From NCBI GenBank assembly GCA_036346275.1, contig CM070728.1:21228723-21292722 (forward strand): a DNA stretch of 64,000 nt, given 5' to 3'. Within the stretch, counting starts at the first letter, position 1. Each line of letters begins with the position of its first letter. Positions 22,440 to 33,390 of the stretch are shown in pieces. Under the pieces are notes generated by a model. It saw nothing but the letters and a program-made list of their open reading frames with translations, ran no database searches and was not told where the DNA came from. The stretch is from Otatea glauca (lineage: Eukaryota > Streptophyta > Magnoliopsida > Poales > Poaceae). The position numbers were made by a program, and so were the translations under genes.

Positions 22440-24066
22440 AAGGTTTATGTAATTTCCTATCAACTACTAGGAAGTGGAGAAAAGTCGCTCAACTCTCAAG
22501 CCTTAACCAAAGCTCTTACAAGTTCTTACCGTGCAACAGGAGTTGTCGACCGTTGGCGGTGTCAAAAGTTCTCCGAAGCTTGGATAAAGCGATTGCCAAG
22601 GGACCGAACAAACGTACAAGGTAAAATATGTGGAGCTAGGTAGGCTATACTTATTTTCTATGCAATCTGATAATTCTAGTTATTGTAATGATAAGTAAGG
22701 ACCCAAACTAGAATTCACAAGTCCTAGTTGCCGATCTCAAAGATATAAGCAAATTTCAAGGCAACTCACGAGCAAAGATGATAGTACTTATGCAATCAAG
22801 AAATGAGCTATAAAAAATAAGTGAGACACCAAAAGCTCTATTGCACAAGTTGTAGAAGACGCTAGCTTATTGCTTCAATAATGAAAAAAGGGCATAAGAT
22901 TGCTCAACAATTAATACAATTGCACAATCTGAAATAATGAACACAAATTAGGGTTTTGCTTAATGTAGGCTGCCGGCCACTATTATGTTTTTTTTCTTTT
23001 TGGCTCTTTCTTTCTCTCTCTTCTTTTGGTGACTTGCGGCCAACACTAGTATGAGCAAAGTTTATCCCTAACTTGATATCACAAGATAGTGTGATATGAT
23101 AAATCAAGATTATGCAATGTATCAAGTAGAGCAGCCCTAAGCAATATCAAATAGCTAGTCTCAATTGGGATCAAAGTATTCGCAAAAAATGAATTGGTTC
23201 CCAAAGGTATGTGTACTGATATTTTTTTGGCTTTTATGGATTGTGGATGCTACTGGACTCAATCAACTCAAAGGAACAAAGCTAGAACACAAATTGAAGC
23301 AAGATACCCAAATTCAATGTTTCTAGGGCAGCAGATTTGTTGCCTAGATTAAAGCTTCAAAACGACCGAATTTAGAAGGTTCACTATGGAAAGAATTGAA
23401 GCTTATGTCCTCAGCTTTCAAAAGAGTACAAGAACATGCAATTTGGAGATCGGGTGTGAAAGTTATGGCTCAAAAACCGAACACCACAGAATACCCCCAA
23501 TTTCAGCCCGCGGGACCGATTCCGAATCCGAATCAAATTCGGTTTGAAGGAGTCCGAATCACAAAGGACACCCAAAACCGTTTTTGTAGAGGACTCTTCA
23601 AGGATTCAGGAAAGTACAAAAACTTCTTAATCGGAGTTCGGACGTGAAAATTATGATTAAAATATCGAATCGATCTGAATTGAAAGTACACCTTGCTTGC
23701 CCAAAGGTGACGTCCAGATTAAATAAATTTGGCTCCAGAATTAGAGTCCATGCCCAACTAGGTTTTTGTAGAGATCGTTCCCAGGTTTTAGGAAAGTGCA
23801 AAAACACTAGAATCCAAGCTCATATGCGAAAGTTATCAATAAAACAAAGTACTGGACAGATTGAAAAAAAAGCTACGCGAAGGAAAAACGATCAGCAACT
23901 AAAACAAGGACTCTAATGGATCAAAACCTAACAAAACTCACTAAAATACCAGATTGAATCTAAAGGTTGAATTTTTTGTGGAGTAATTTTCAATTTAGGA
24001 CAGAAAACAAAAACTAATCTACGGTACAGAATCTCTCACCGAGCAACTTGAAGCTCTGATACCACC
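22440..24066. other. Non-coding leader of the gag-only element
   Basis: It lies between the 5' LTR and gag in the element's orientation. Only short ORFs occur, none recognisable. The unusual length (about 1.6 kb) is common in non-autonomous LTR elements. Confidence 0.5.
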
Positions 24067-24847
24067 TGATGTGAAGTTGTGTCCCGATCTTTCGATGAGA
24101 GCGATAACTATCGATTTGGTGGAACCGACTTTGACGATCCGACTACAACGTACGACGACGATGCGCCTTAGCAATCGCTAAATCAACTCCGGAGTGTTAT
24201 TGATCTTGCCGTGGCACGATCAACCTGAACACAAGGTTCAATTCCTGCAAGCAACCGAAGAACAAGCAAGAACAATAGTAAAAACAATCTGAAATTGCGA
24301 ATAAGAATTAAAGACTAAAATAAGGTGAGGTTCTATTGAAGGTCTTGACAAGGTGGCTGTCCAGCACAACTCGAAGACGCAAAAGTTTGCACTTGGCTAA
24401 ACTAATCAAACAAAACCCAAGTGTTTAAAGCGGCTCATCGAGTTTATAAGAGGGATGGACGTGAGAGGGACGTCCTAGGGTTGTGTGCAGCCAGGGGGCG
24501 CACACAACTTGGGCTTGGGCCCCCACACGCTTACAAGGCCCGAAACAGCCAAAAATAGTATTATAGTGTATTGTTTTGATGATTCTGACTGATCTACGTT
24601 TAATCTGGAGCTGGGATTAGATCCATTGGAAATATCTCGTTGTAAGATTTCGATCAAGTCCAAGATCACCCAAATCGGAGTTCGTATGCAAAAGTTATTC
24701 ATATTTGAAGTCGGTACTGTCTCAGGAGGCCGAATTGGATTACAGAACGTGATGGAATTGATCTCTCTCTCTTCTTGGCCCGTGGATGATGTCTTGGAGT
24801 TGGCACAACGAAATGTGGTCATATCCGTAGTAGTGATGTCCTCATCA
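24067..24847 (-). repeat. 5' LTR of the gag-only element
   Basis: 781 bp. It is paired with 19620-20403 and followed (minus strand) by the tRNA-Met primer site. Confidence 0.85.
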
Positions 24848-25851
24848 AACACTGTCCAATCGCTCATTTGCTAGGCTCTTTTGAAATCTCTATCGTATGT
24901 CATCGTAACCTTTTTTTTCGATTACACATACCGCACACGCAGCACACCGCACACACAAATACAACCTCTTAGCACACGTCTAGATGGATTGAAGCCGGAA
25001 AATAAATAATATGTGACTTCACAAAATTTTCATTAAAACATACTTACGTGTACACAATAGATGCGCACTATAATTTAAATCCTAGTAGATAGTGTCATAT
25101 ATACATAACTGTGCTTGATTTTATTCCCAACCGTGGAATCCCGATCCAACAGCTCAAACCCACCTAGATTTCCATCCGGCATGGCGCCGTCTGGAGTAAA
25201 CGGCACAAGACAAGACCCCAAGGTCTCTCAACCAGAGAGAGAGGGCCAAACGAACGGCCCGACCCGTTTAACGGACGGAACGGCTCGTTTAAACATGATC
25301 CGTTTAGGCCCGATAACTAAACGGGTCGTGTCGTGCCAGTCCACGTGTTGGGGAGGCGGCTCAAGCACGGCTCGCGAGGCTAAAGAGCCGTGCCGACACG
25401 GCACGGGTCCGACGAGCCGAAACGGGTAGGGTCGGACTATTAGCCCAAAAAAAGTTCAAAAAAATAGAAAAAATTAGAAAAACTAGAAAAAGTTTAGGAT
25501 TTTTTTGAATTTTTAAACCTCAAACGCTTAGGAAACCAAATAGTCTAAACGGGCCATACTGTACATTAATCTTGCCGAGCCGCACCGATCCGTGCCGACC
25601 CGTTTACGGCTGGGCCATCTCTACTCCCAACCACCTCCGTCCAGCCACGCCGCACGTCACCGCCCGCCCGACTGGCCACCGTTGCGCGGCATTTCTTTCC
25701 TCTCCTCCGAGCAAGCCACCGTCCTCCCATTTACACCTCCGGCGATACACGCATCCCGCACAGACACAAACCAAATCCGACGCCCAAAAATCAGGCGACC
25801 TCCAAAACCCAAGAGAAGGAAGCGGAGCACCAAAATCTACATTCTACAATC
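24848..25851. other. Upstream region of the AIP2 gene with a hAT-like MITE
   Basis: About 25232-25625 has ends GAGAGAGGGCCAAACG and the reverse complement of a TAGAGATGGCCCAGCCG-type end, with mirrored CGGCCCGT/ACGGGC words and an AT-rich centre. This resembles the 'TAGAGATGGC' hAT MITE type. The remaining DNA up to the ATG is C/A-rich and presumably holds promoter and leader. No TATA box could be chosen. Confidence 0.45.
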
Positions 25852-28800
25852 ATGTCGGCGGCGGCGGCGGAGGAGCGCCTGCAGGCGCTGCGGCAGAAGC
25901 TGGGGAGGAAGCAGCACTTCGAGGAGGCTGTCGCCGACCTCGCTGCCACGCTCCGCGACCGATACGCGGACGCCTCCCCCGTCCTCCGCAAATCGGTAAG
26001 GGCAACCTTACCCCACCTGCCCGTACGAGCAGTATTCTTTTCGTGTGTCCAGCCTGTCGTGAAGCAGGGAAATATACGCGATGGCTTAGATTTGGTCGTA
26101 GAAGGGAAGGGTTGTTGCTTGGTATGATGAATCTAGTAGGGAGGGTTGGGGATCGAAAATTCGATTGTTGCGGAACGGGATCATACGAAGTAGTACGGGG
26201 TTGGATTTGTTTCGATTGCAAGTTTGCAACTGCTAAATTCAGTCATAAGACTTCTGTTAATTAAGCTGCAACCACCTGATTTGGTTACAGCATCGACAAA
26301 CGAACGTTCTGCTTTGCAGTATTCCGCAATAGCCAATAGATGATGTATGTCATAAATTCTGGAGTATTCCGATCACACAAGCAACAGAAATTGTATTCCC
26401 CTCTAGCAGCTTTCGCCAACTAGGTAAAAGTAGAATTCTTAACCTTATTTTTCTGCTGCAGCTATGCTCAGCATCCATTTGCAGCAGCAATCCTTGTCTT
26501 GCATACAAAATGATCTTCCCCCTGGCCCTCGTGAAGATTGGCAAGAAAATCCGTCCTTAGGAATAACTCATCTTCTTGTATCAAAATTGTTTCTTTTTTT
26601 CTTTTTTAAGACTGACCTTTCCAAATAAAAAGGTTGAACATACATATAAATTAAGGTGGCAAGCACTAAATCATGTCCCTAATGTTTGGATTAATCTTTG
26701 TTTAACCATGGGTTTAACGAGGTGAAATCAAGTAATCAATACATACCATGCCGATCAATATTTAAATCTTCTTAAAGTAACTTGGTTGAGTCCAACACAA
26801 TGTAATATATGGTATCTGTTGAAAAATTGTGTGACTTTCCTTTTATCCCTGTTGTATGACTTTAAGGAATGATCTTGGTAAGATGGGATCATCATGTTTG
26901 AGGTGATAAAAGTGGCATGGGCAGACTATTTAAACGAAGTGTTTTTCATGTTCTATATAACGTATAAACAAAAAACATGTGATCTTGGGGCTAATATGAG
27001 TTAACATCACCAAATTCACTGGAAGTAAAAACCTAAATATTGATCTCACCATCCAAAGGAGCGGGGTTATCTGTTATGTGACAGAGAGTAACATGGCTGA
27101 GGTGACTTCCATGGCTCGATGCACTTTATTGAAAACATGAAAAAAAAAGACTTTTTACATGGGCAATCCTCAGTTTGCACTCCACATCTCACAAAACCAT
27201 AGACCTGGAACACATTATAGCTGGAAAGGAGTTCAAAACATATATTGGCGGAGATATTTGCCATGGAGAGTATTCATTTTTGTTAGCCTTTCTTTTGCGT
27301 TATTCCTGAACTAATTTTGTTAGTAAAATACACCTGGCACTTTTTTAGTTGGAATTGTTCTTGTTGATTCATTTTTTTACTTACTATACAGCCATGTTGT
27401 TATTATTTTACTTAATCAATTGTTTTGATTGCTACAGCATCGAATACCCTTTTTTTCATACTACACTTCTGTAAGTGTCATCTCTTTTTCTGCATGTATT
27501 ATGTTCATTTGGCATATAAGGATTACTTTTTTGGCAGATGTATTCTACGGTTTGCCGTGTTGCAACAGTCCTTCAGACTAGATATACTGCACCTGGATTC
27601 TGGCGTGCTGGTCTGAACCTCTTCATAGGAACAGAGAAGCTGGTAACTAATCCTTCTGAAAAGGAGCACCTGAAGACCTGCATTTCAAGGGCCCAGGAGT
27701 ATCTTGATGAAAAAGAAAACGAGTACATGCCAAGCAACAGAGAAGCAGGTATATCATTAAGAATTAAAAAAGATGATGTGGAATTTAATAAACATATCGA
27801 TACTTAGCATGGATATAATTAATGAATTCTTGGAAGGCAACGTCCTTCATAGCACATTCTGTGCTGGCACTTCCTATATGACATGGCTGATCTGGTTGTA
27901 ATGGCAATAAGAACTTACTTGAAATGTCCACAGTCCAACTAGGTGGTAGTTATTGGGTGTATCACAGTAAATATTGATAAACATATGAGAGTTTTGGTTG
28001 TATAAATTTATGTGAGTGTATTTTGCTTATATGAATTGTCTATTCTCTAAATTCTTTACCTTATACATATCTAGTTTGCTAATAGATGTTGTTGCTTTTC
28101 CCAGACTCTAGATTTCTTTTTGAAGGCCACCTTACTGTGGGACCTGAACCTTCGCCTCCAGCATGGCTTACTGCCCAGAATTTAGCACGAGAATTAAGCA
28201 TTTTATCTGAACCTTCTGGGGATCAAGATGGGGACAACAATAGAACAGAGTTTAGACCCGAGGAGATGACACCTGCTATAATGAACTTCTTAAACACCAT
28301 ATCAGCGGACAGGGATCTAGAAACTGCCTTGGAAGAATCTCTGCAGGTAGGCATAAATGCTTCATGAGAATCCAATTTCTTTTATGATTATTTTCCCATC
28401 CAAACCATTATATGTCAGTTTGTAGATGCATACTACATGGTCGGTATCTAACTAACCAGAGAAGGTTTACAACTATGGGCTTCTGGCCTTCTTAGTGCTA
28501 TAGAGAGAAGAACATATCTGATCAATTTGTTGAATATCTTGGCCATTGGTACTGTAAATTAGTTTGTGAATTATCCTTACCTTAGCCTACACTACACTCA
28601 AATGGCGCTGAATTTGCTAAAAGCAGAGTTCATCATATGCTTTGATGGACGAGGAATTTTAGTGTCTTTAATTTGATATTACAATTATAGACTCGTTGTT
28701 GTTTGCTGAAATGGGAAGGATCTGCTTGTACAATTTATAATATTACTAGTTTCTTGTGCTGCTATTGCATGTCTGTCAAGATTGAGAGTCTGTTTTGTGG

Positions 28801-29377
28801 TTCGTTTCTAGTTAGCTCAATAAGGTAACAATATTTGAATATTGCTATGGATCTTGAGTGCCGATTTACTATTGTCAGAGTATTATGGTGAATCCCAAGG
28901 CACCCCCAGCTTCAAAGGAAGTCGTTGCAAATCTTCCAGTTGTAACTGTTACCGAAGAAGTCATCGCTAGACTGGGCAGTGAGACTCAGTGTGCTGTTTG
29001 CCGGGAAAACTTGGTTGTGGATGACAAGATGCAGAAGCTGCCATGCAAGCATCTTTTCCATCCTCCATGCCTCAAGCCATGGCTGGTAATCTCCTCATAA
29101 AGCCTACGACTATCAATCATTTGATAGACTTGAAGTAGTATCATTACGAGTCAGTTTAGCCGACAATTGAGCCATCATGATCGTGTTTCTGCAGGACGAG
29201 AACAACTCCTGCCCGATCTGCCGCCATGAGCTGAGGACGGACGACCATGTGTATGAGAGCCGCAAAGAGCGTGAGCGAGAAGAGGAGGAAGACAGGAAGG
29301 GAGCGGCCAATGCTGTCAGGTTAATTCATGTACATCTGATATCTCAAGGGCATGCACGGGGTTCACGATATCGTTGA
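25852..29377 (+). CDS. RING-H2 E3 ubiquitin ligase, AIP2 (ABI3-interacting protein 2) family
   Basis: Five coding exons: 25852-25995, 27538-27748, 28105-28346, 28879-29085 and 29195-29377, all with GT-AG introns and matching phases, giving 328 aa. The N-terminus (AEERLQALRQKLGRKQHFEEAV) and exon 2 (TVCRVATVLQTRYTAPGFW) match AIP2. FEGHLTVGPEP follows, then a RING-H2 finger with C237, C240, C255, H257, H260, C263, C274 and C277. Arabidopsis AIP2 ubiquitinates the seed/ABA regulator ABI3, so a role in ABA signalling is inferred by homology. The C-terminus is abnormal. After KGAANAVR the usual GGEYMYV-type ending is replaced by LIHVHLISQGHARGSRYR, the last residues being encoded by hAT-like element H3. 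The catalytic region is intact, so activity is plausible. An alternative donor (CAG/GTTAATT, 29321) to a more distant last exon cannot be excluded. Confidence 0.88.
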
Positions 29378-30162
29378 TAATTGCTCGAATATCACGATTA
29401 TTGAGCGTATTGAGCCGGTTCGGCATTTAAAATCGCTCGGTAAACTGGTGGAATTTAAATGCAAATTTGAAATCCGATAAATTTGGAAAAATTTATCAAA
29501 AAGTGTCAAAAAAATTTGAATTTTTTTGTGTGAGGTCGTCTTTGTATATACTATTCCGTTTTTTATTTTCTAGGGGCACTAAATGAAGTCTAATATTTTT
29601 TGCAAATTTTTGTGTGAGGTCCAGAGGCAATGCCAATGATTTTGTAAAATACAAATATGACATTTTCAAATAAATTATATCACATACGGTTCTAATAAAG
29701 AACCGCCTACGATATTGGTTTATCACAAACAGAGTTTGTGATAAGCTAATATCACATGCGGTTCTTTAAACGGTTCTAATAAAAAACCGTCTGTATATAA
29801 TTTTTTTGAAAATTTTTCAGAAGTACTAAATGAATTAAAAAATTATTGAAATTTCTCTTGAGGTGTTTTGTAGATTAATTGGGATTTATTCATATTTTTT
29901 TTGCAATTTTCCACCATTTGTTTCGATTTTTTTTCATTTTTCCTTGATTTTTTTTTCTATTTTCATTTGGTTGCCGATTTTTCGTAAAAGTCGCTGAATA
30001 CCGGTCGATAATCGAGTTTTTTGGTCCCGATTTGACCGCCGATTTCAAATTCATTTGACCTCGCAAACCGTTCGATTTTTGTTGATTTTTGATCGATTTT
30101 CGACGAAGATTGGTATAGGTGGGTCTTCGATTTTTCACTCTAAATCGGTATTGTTAACCCTA
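29357..30162. mobile_element. H3: hAT-like element at the 3' end of AIP2
   Basis: Ends CGGGGTTCACGATATCG and CTAGGGTTAACAATACCG (reverse complement of the right end) are inverted. Flanking 8-mers GGCATGCA (29349-29356) and GTCACGCA (30163-30170) agree at 6 of 8. The interior is AT-rich with the family words (AAAAATTTGAATTTTT, TGAGGTCCAGAGGCAATG). It supplies the stop codon of AIP2 at 29375-29377. Confidence 0.7.
29665..29800. mobile_element. CACTA-type MITE fragment nested in H3
   Basis: ATATCACATACGGTTCTA and CTAATATCACATGCGGTTC are repeated. Two hairpins are visible: CGGTTCT/AGAACCG, and TATCACAAAC/GTTTGTGATA at 29720-29745. These words are typical of grass CACTA-related MITEs ('ACGGTTCTTTAAGAACCGT'). 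Ends are unclear. Confidence 0.5.
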
Positions 30163-30469
30163 GTCACGCACAATAGAAAAACCTTATCACAATTACTATG
30201 TGAAATGAATCGATGCGGTCTCCTGGTTCCTGACAACTTAATATGCTATTGACTAAAGAGTCAATTTGAAGAAAAACCTTGGGCTGTCTTTCTCAAATCT
30301 CAACGAGCGACGATGCATAGCGGTGATAAGTCGCGTGATGTGATTCACTTAATAAGTTTTAGTTATGTTGCCAGAACGCCCGTTCCGGGACGAGTTGGTA
30401 GAGGAATGGGATGAGAATCATCGCACCGGATCAGTCCGTTATCCATTGTTTGCAGAATCTATGAGTTAA
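30163..30469. other. Spacer between H3 and a Stowaway-like MITE
   Basis: No gene recognised and no residual AIP2 exon seen. Confidence 0.35.
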
Positions 30470-30805
30470 CTCCCTTCGTCCAAGTGCCATTGTTAGCAAA
30501 ATCTACGAGTAAACTCCTTTCTTTTAAGTTTATAAGACATATTTCTTCTTGTTATATAGATCAAAAAGATATTAAAGATGACTAGATTACCTCTAATCAG
30601 TAGTACTAAGCACTATATTCGATACATGCATATAGAAAATATAAAGTAAAGATGAATATTTATTAAAGGTATAAAGAGAACATTACACTAGTTTTGTATT
30701 GAAATATAAAAATATTCATTTTGTATTGGAATATAAAAATATTCCTATATTTATAGACAAGACTTTAAAAATAGACTTGATAAACTTGGACGAATAAAGT
30801 ACTTT
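30470..30805. mobile_element. Diverged Stowaway-like MITE
   Basis: Start ACTCCCTTCGTCCAAG and end AAACTTGGACGAATAAAG are inverted. The inside (AAGTTTATAAGACATATTTC, then a decayed match to 58853-59116) is the same family. The left end carries an extra ~46-bp partial repeat (CTCCCTTCGTCC, then CTCCTTTCTTTT). Confidence 0.6.
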
Positions 30806-30851
30806 ACAAACCAATTTTCCAGGCAAACGAGTTAGCAACAGCAAACCTGTC

Positions 30852-31753
30852 CAGGGTTCACTTTTCCGTTTGCCTCTCGAAAATCGAATAGTGTTCGGTA
30901 CCAGTTTTTCGTGAATTTCGATCGAATTTCGGTAAAAATCGAACGATTTGCGAAAGTCAAACTTCTGGTCAAATCGATTCAAAAAAATCAAAAACCGATC
31001 GAAAAATTCAAAAACCCGGTCGGTTTTTGTCAAAAATCGGTTTTCGACAAAAACCGACGACAAAAGGAAAAATAGTGAAAATACAAGAAAAAATAGCAAG
31101 AAATCCCAATTAATCTATCAAACATCTTAGAGAAATTTAAACAAAATTTGAAATTATTTATTCCTTCTAGCAAATCCAAAACATCAATTAATGAAAAAAA
31201 ACAAAGACACTGTCAGATTTTTATAAATATTTATTATATTCTGAAATTTTAATGTAACTATAACTAGTGCCAAAAGATAATGTACTAAATTTTTCAGAAA
31301 TATTAGACTTCATTTAGTGCCCATATAAAATCAAAAATAGAAGAGCTTATACAATGATAATAGCACTTTCATAATTTTTAAAAATACACATGTCCGATCA
31401 TCATTTGAAAATTTTACAACAGCATTGTAATTGCGTTATAACATCACAAAAAAGTTTAAGAAATATTAGAATTCATTTTGTGCCCTTAGAAAATAAAAAA
31501 CTAAAGAACTAAAGATCATGTATTGTGACAGTGTCAGAATTTTTTAAAAAGATCTGATAATCATCTGAAAAAATTATAGAATCATTAGCATTGCCTCAGG
31601 ACCTTACACGAAAAATTTCAAAAAAATTTAACACATTTTGTTAAATTTATTTAATTTTTTTAATTTTACCTTTGAACTCAACGGTTTATCGCTCGGTTTT
31701 TATTGCCGAACCGGCTCGACGACATCCTGTTTTTATCGGCTTTTCGAATCCAG
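30852..31753. mobile_element. H4: hAT-like element, same family
   Basis: The left end CAGGGTTCACTTTTCCG pairs with the reverse complement of the right end CTGGATTCGAAAAGCCG. Flanking 8-mers AACCTGTC (30844-30851) and GACCTGTC (31754-31761) match at 7 of 8, the best target duplication in the family here. AT-rich interior with CATCTGAAAATTTTA-type units. Non-coding. Confidence 0.75.
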
Positions 31754-31761
31754 GACCTGTC

Positions 31762-33390
31762 TCAGTAAAACCTGAGATGACGCGACTGGTAACATCTCCT
31801 ATTCGATGTCCCGATTCGATATGTATCATGTTCTTATTGGAATGGGAGAATTTTTGACGTTTTCTTTGGAAATTGAACCATTTTCTCCGAGGAAAGACTT
31901 GCCTTTTGTTTGCCGATCTTCAAATTGTTGATTTTTTTAGACATCAAATTGGTGATGGGTCAAAGGCAATAACGCACCGAATACATTAGTACCTGGCCCG
32001 ATGGGCCCACCTCACGGAGACGTCGCTATCAGATCCTTTGAGTGGGACCCACCAGCCAGGGAGACCAGACCATCCCCCGCTCCCCGGCTGCCGCTCGCCC
32101 CCATCGTTGGTGCCACGCCGAAACGGGTGTTCGGCCAAGCACAAAGCCCAAAAACACACAACCACGTCGCTCCTGCACTGCACGCTTCCGATCCAACAAC
32201 GCAACCGAGTGCGTGCGCGCGTCCAATCCCAGTCGCCACACCACCGCGCCCCAGATTCTACCGCGCAAAAGCAGCAGCAGCAGCAACACCGGCGAATGAA
32301 GATACGCATACGGCATACTACTACTACTACTACTACTACTAGGCTACTACCCGAAAAGCAGAGCGGAGCAGAGCATCCCATCGGGCGGAAACAAAAAACA
32401 AATTCCTCAATCCCATTTCCAGCAAAACCAGGCCATCTTTTTTCTTTAATTCTGGGGCTTCCCTCCGTCCGCCCGAGCAGTAATGGGGAGGAAAAGAAAA
32501 CGAAAAGCGCCGAGAAAACAACGCATCAACGCATCACAGCATCATCGAGAAAGGAAGCGCAGGCGCGGATGTGAGCGAGCGGGCGAGCGAGGAGAGGCCG
32601 AATCCGAGGAAAAGTCCGAGCCCCGAGAAAGAAAAAAAAAATCCCCGGACCGCCTCGAGAGATTTCGCTTGGCGTCCCGCCGCAGCCGTCAAAATCCAAT
32701 CTTGACGCATCAGTCCCGCTCGGCGCGTATACTGTTCTGGAGTTTGTTTGTGCCTTTGTGCGATAATTATTGGCTTCTGTGGTTGGTGGTTGCTGCTGTT
32801 AATTGCTAATGAGCCTGCCTAATCCGCGAATCTTTGCGGCGTACTGCCGCTAAGGAGGCCGTCTGATCCTGATTTGGTTTTTGATCCGGATTGTTGGAGG
32901 TTTCTTGGATTCGTTCGTTCGTCGCCGAGCCGTGCTTGGTTTGGTTTGGTTGTTCGGCTCGATCGGGATGGATGCGGGGTGGGTTGGGCTCGCGTCCAAT
33001 TCGCCACCACCACAAGTAGTACGCTCTTTCTTTTTTATTGTTTCCGGAGTGGGATTTGCCTTTGCGTTGCAGTAGCTATTTCCGCAATTGTTAGGGCTCC
33101 GTGTTCTCGCCCACTTTACTCTTCTTTTCCCCTTTGTCCCCCAAATCGAATCCTCCTCTTCCCCTCCCCGTCCGGCGCCGTACGGTCGATCCGAGGTCGT
33201 CGATTTCGGCCGTGCCGCCCCCGATTCGCCCTCAAAATTGCGTCTTGGTATGTTTGGCTGCGCCGATTTGTGCGTTCTTGCTGCGGATTTGGTTAGATTT
33301 TGGGGGGGTTCTTGGTGTGATCTGTTGTTGCTGTTGCAGGGTTCCATGAAGGTGTGAGGGAAATTGGGGGGCGCCTGTTTTGCTCCGGCC
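31762..33390. promoter_or_regulatory. Upstream region and probable 5' leader of the ARID/PHD gene
   Basis: It contains a (CTA)n microsatellite of about 26 bp (32316-32341), a short CAG run (about 32270-32285), and CT/GC-rich leader-like sequence from about 32.5 kb. ORFs on both strands here (up to 180 aa) are composition-driven and unrecognisable. The exact transcription start and any leader intron could not be fixed. Confidence 0.45.

Larger units (their letters stand above)
19620..24847 (-). mobile_element. Gag-only (TR-GAG-like) LTR retrotransposon, complete
   Basis: Two LTRs (19620-20403 and 24067-24847) have TGATG/CATCA ends and the element is flanked by the 5-bp target duplication AACAC on both sides (19615-19619, 24848-24852). 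The element reads on the minus strand. TGGTATCAGAGC, complementary to initiator tRNA-Met, lies just inside the right LTR (about 24050-24064). A polypurine tract (AAGAAAGAGAGGA) abuts the left LTR at about 20404-20416. The 3.66-kb interior holds only a gag-type reading frame. No protease, RT, RNase H or integrase motif was seen. By eye the LTRs differ at some 30-40 positions, so insertion is not very recent. It must depend on enzymes from another element. Confidence 0.85.

Noticed and set aside
25572..26264. 230-aa ORF overlapping the AIP2 first exon
   Set aside because: Different frame from the AIP2 exon and runs through the intron donor. Proline/Arg-rich shadow.
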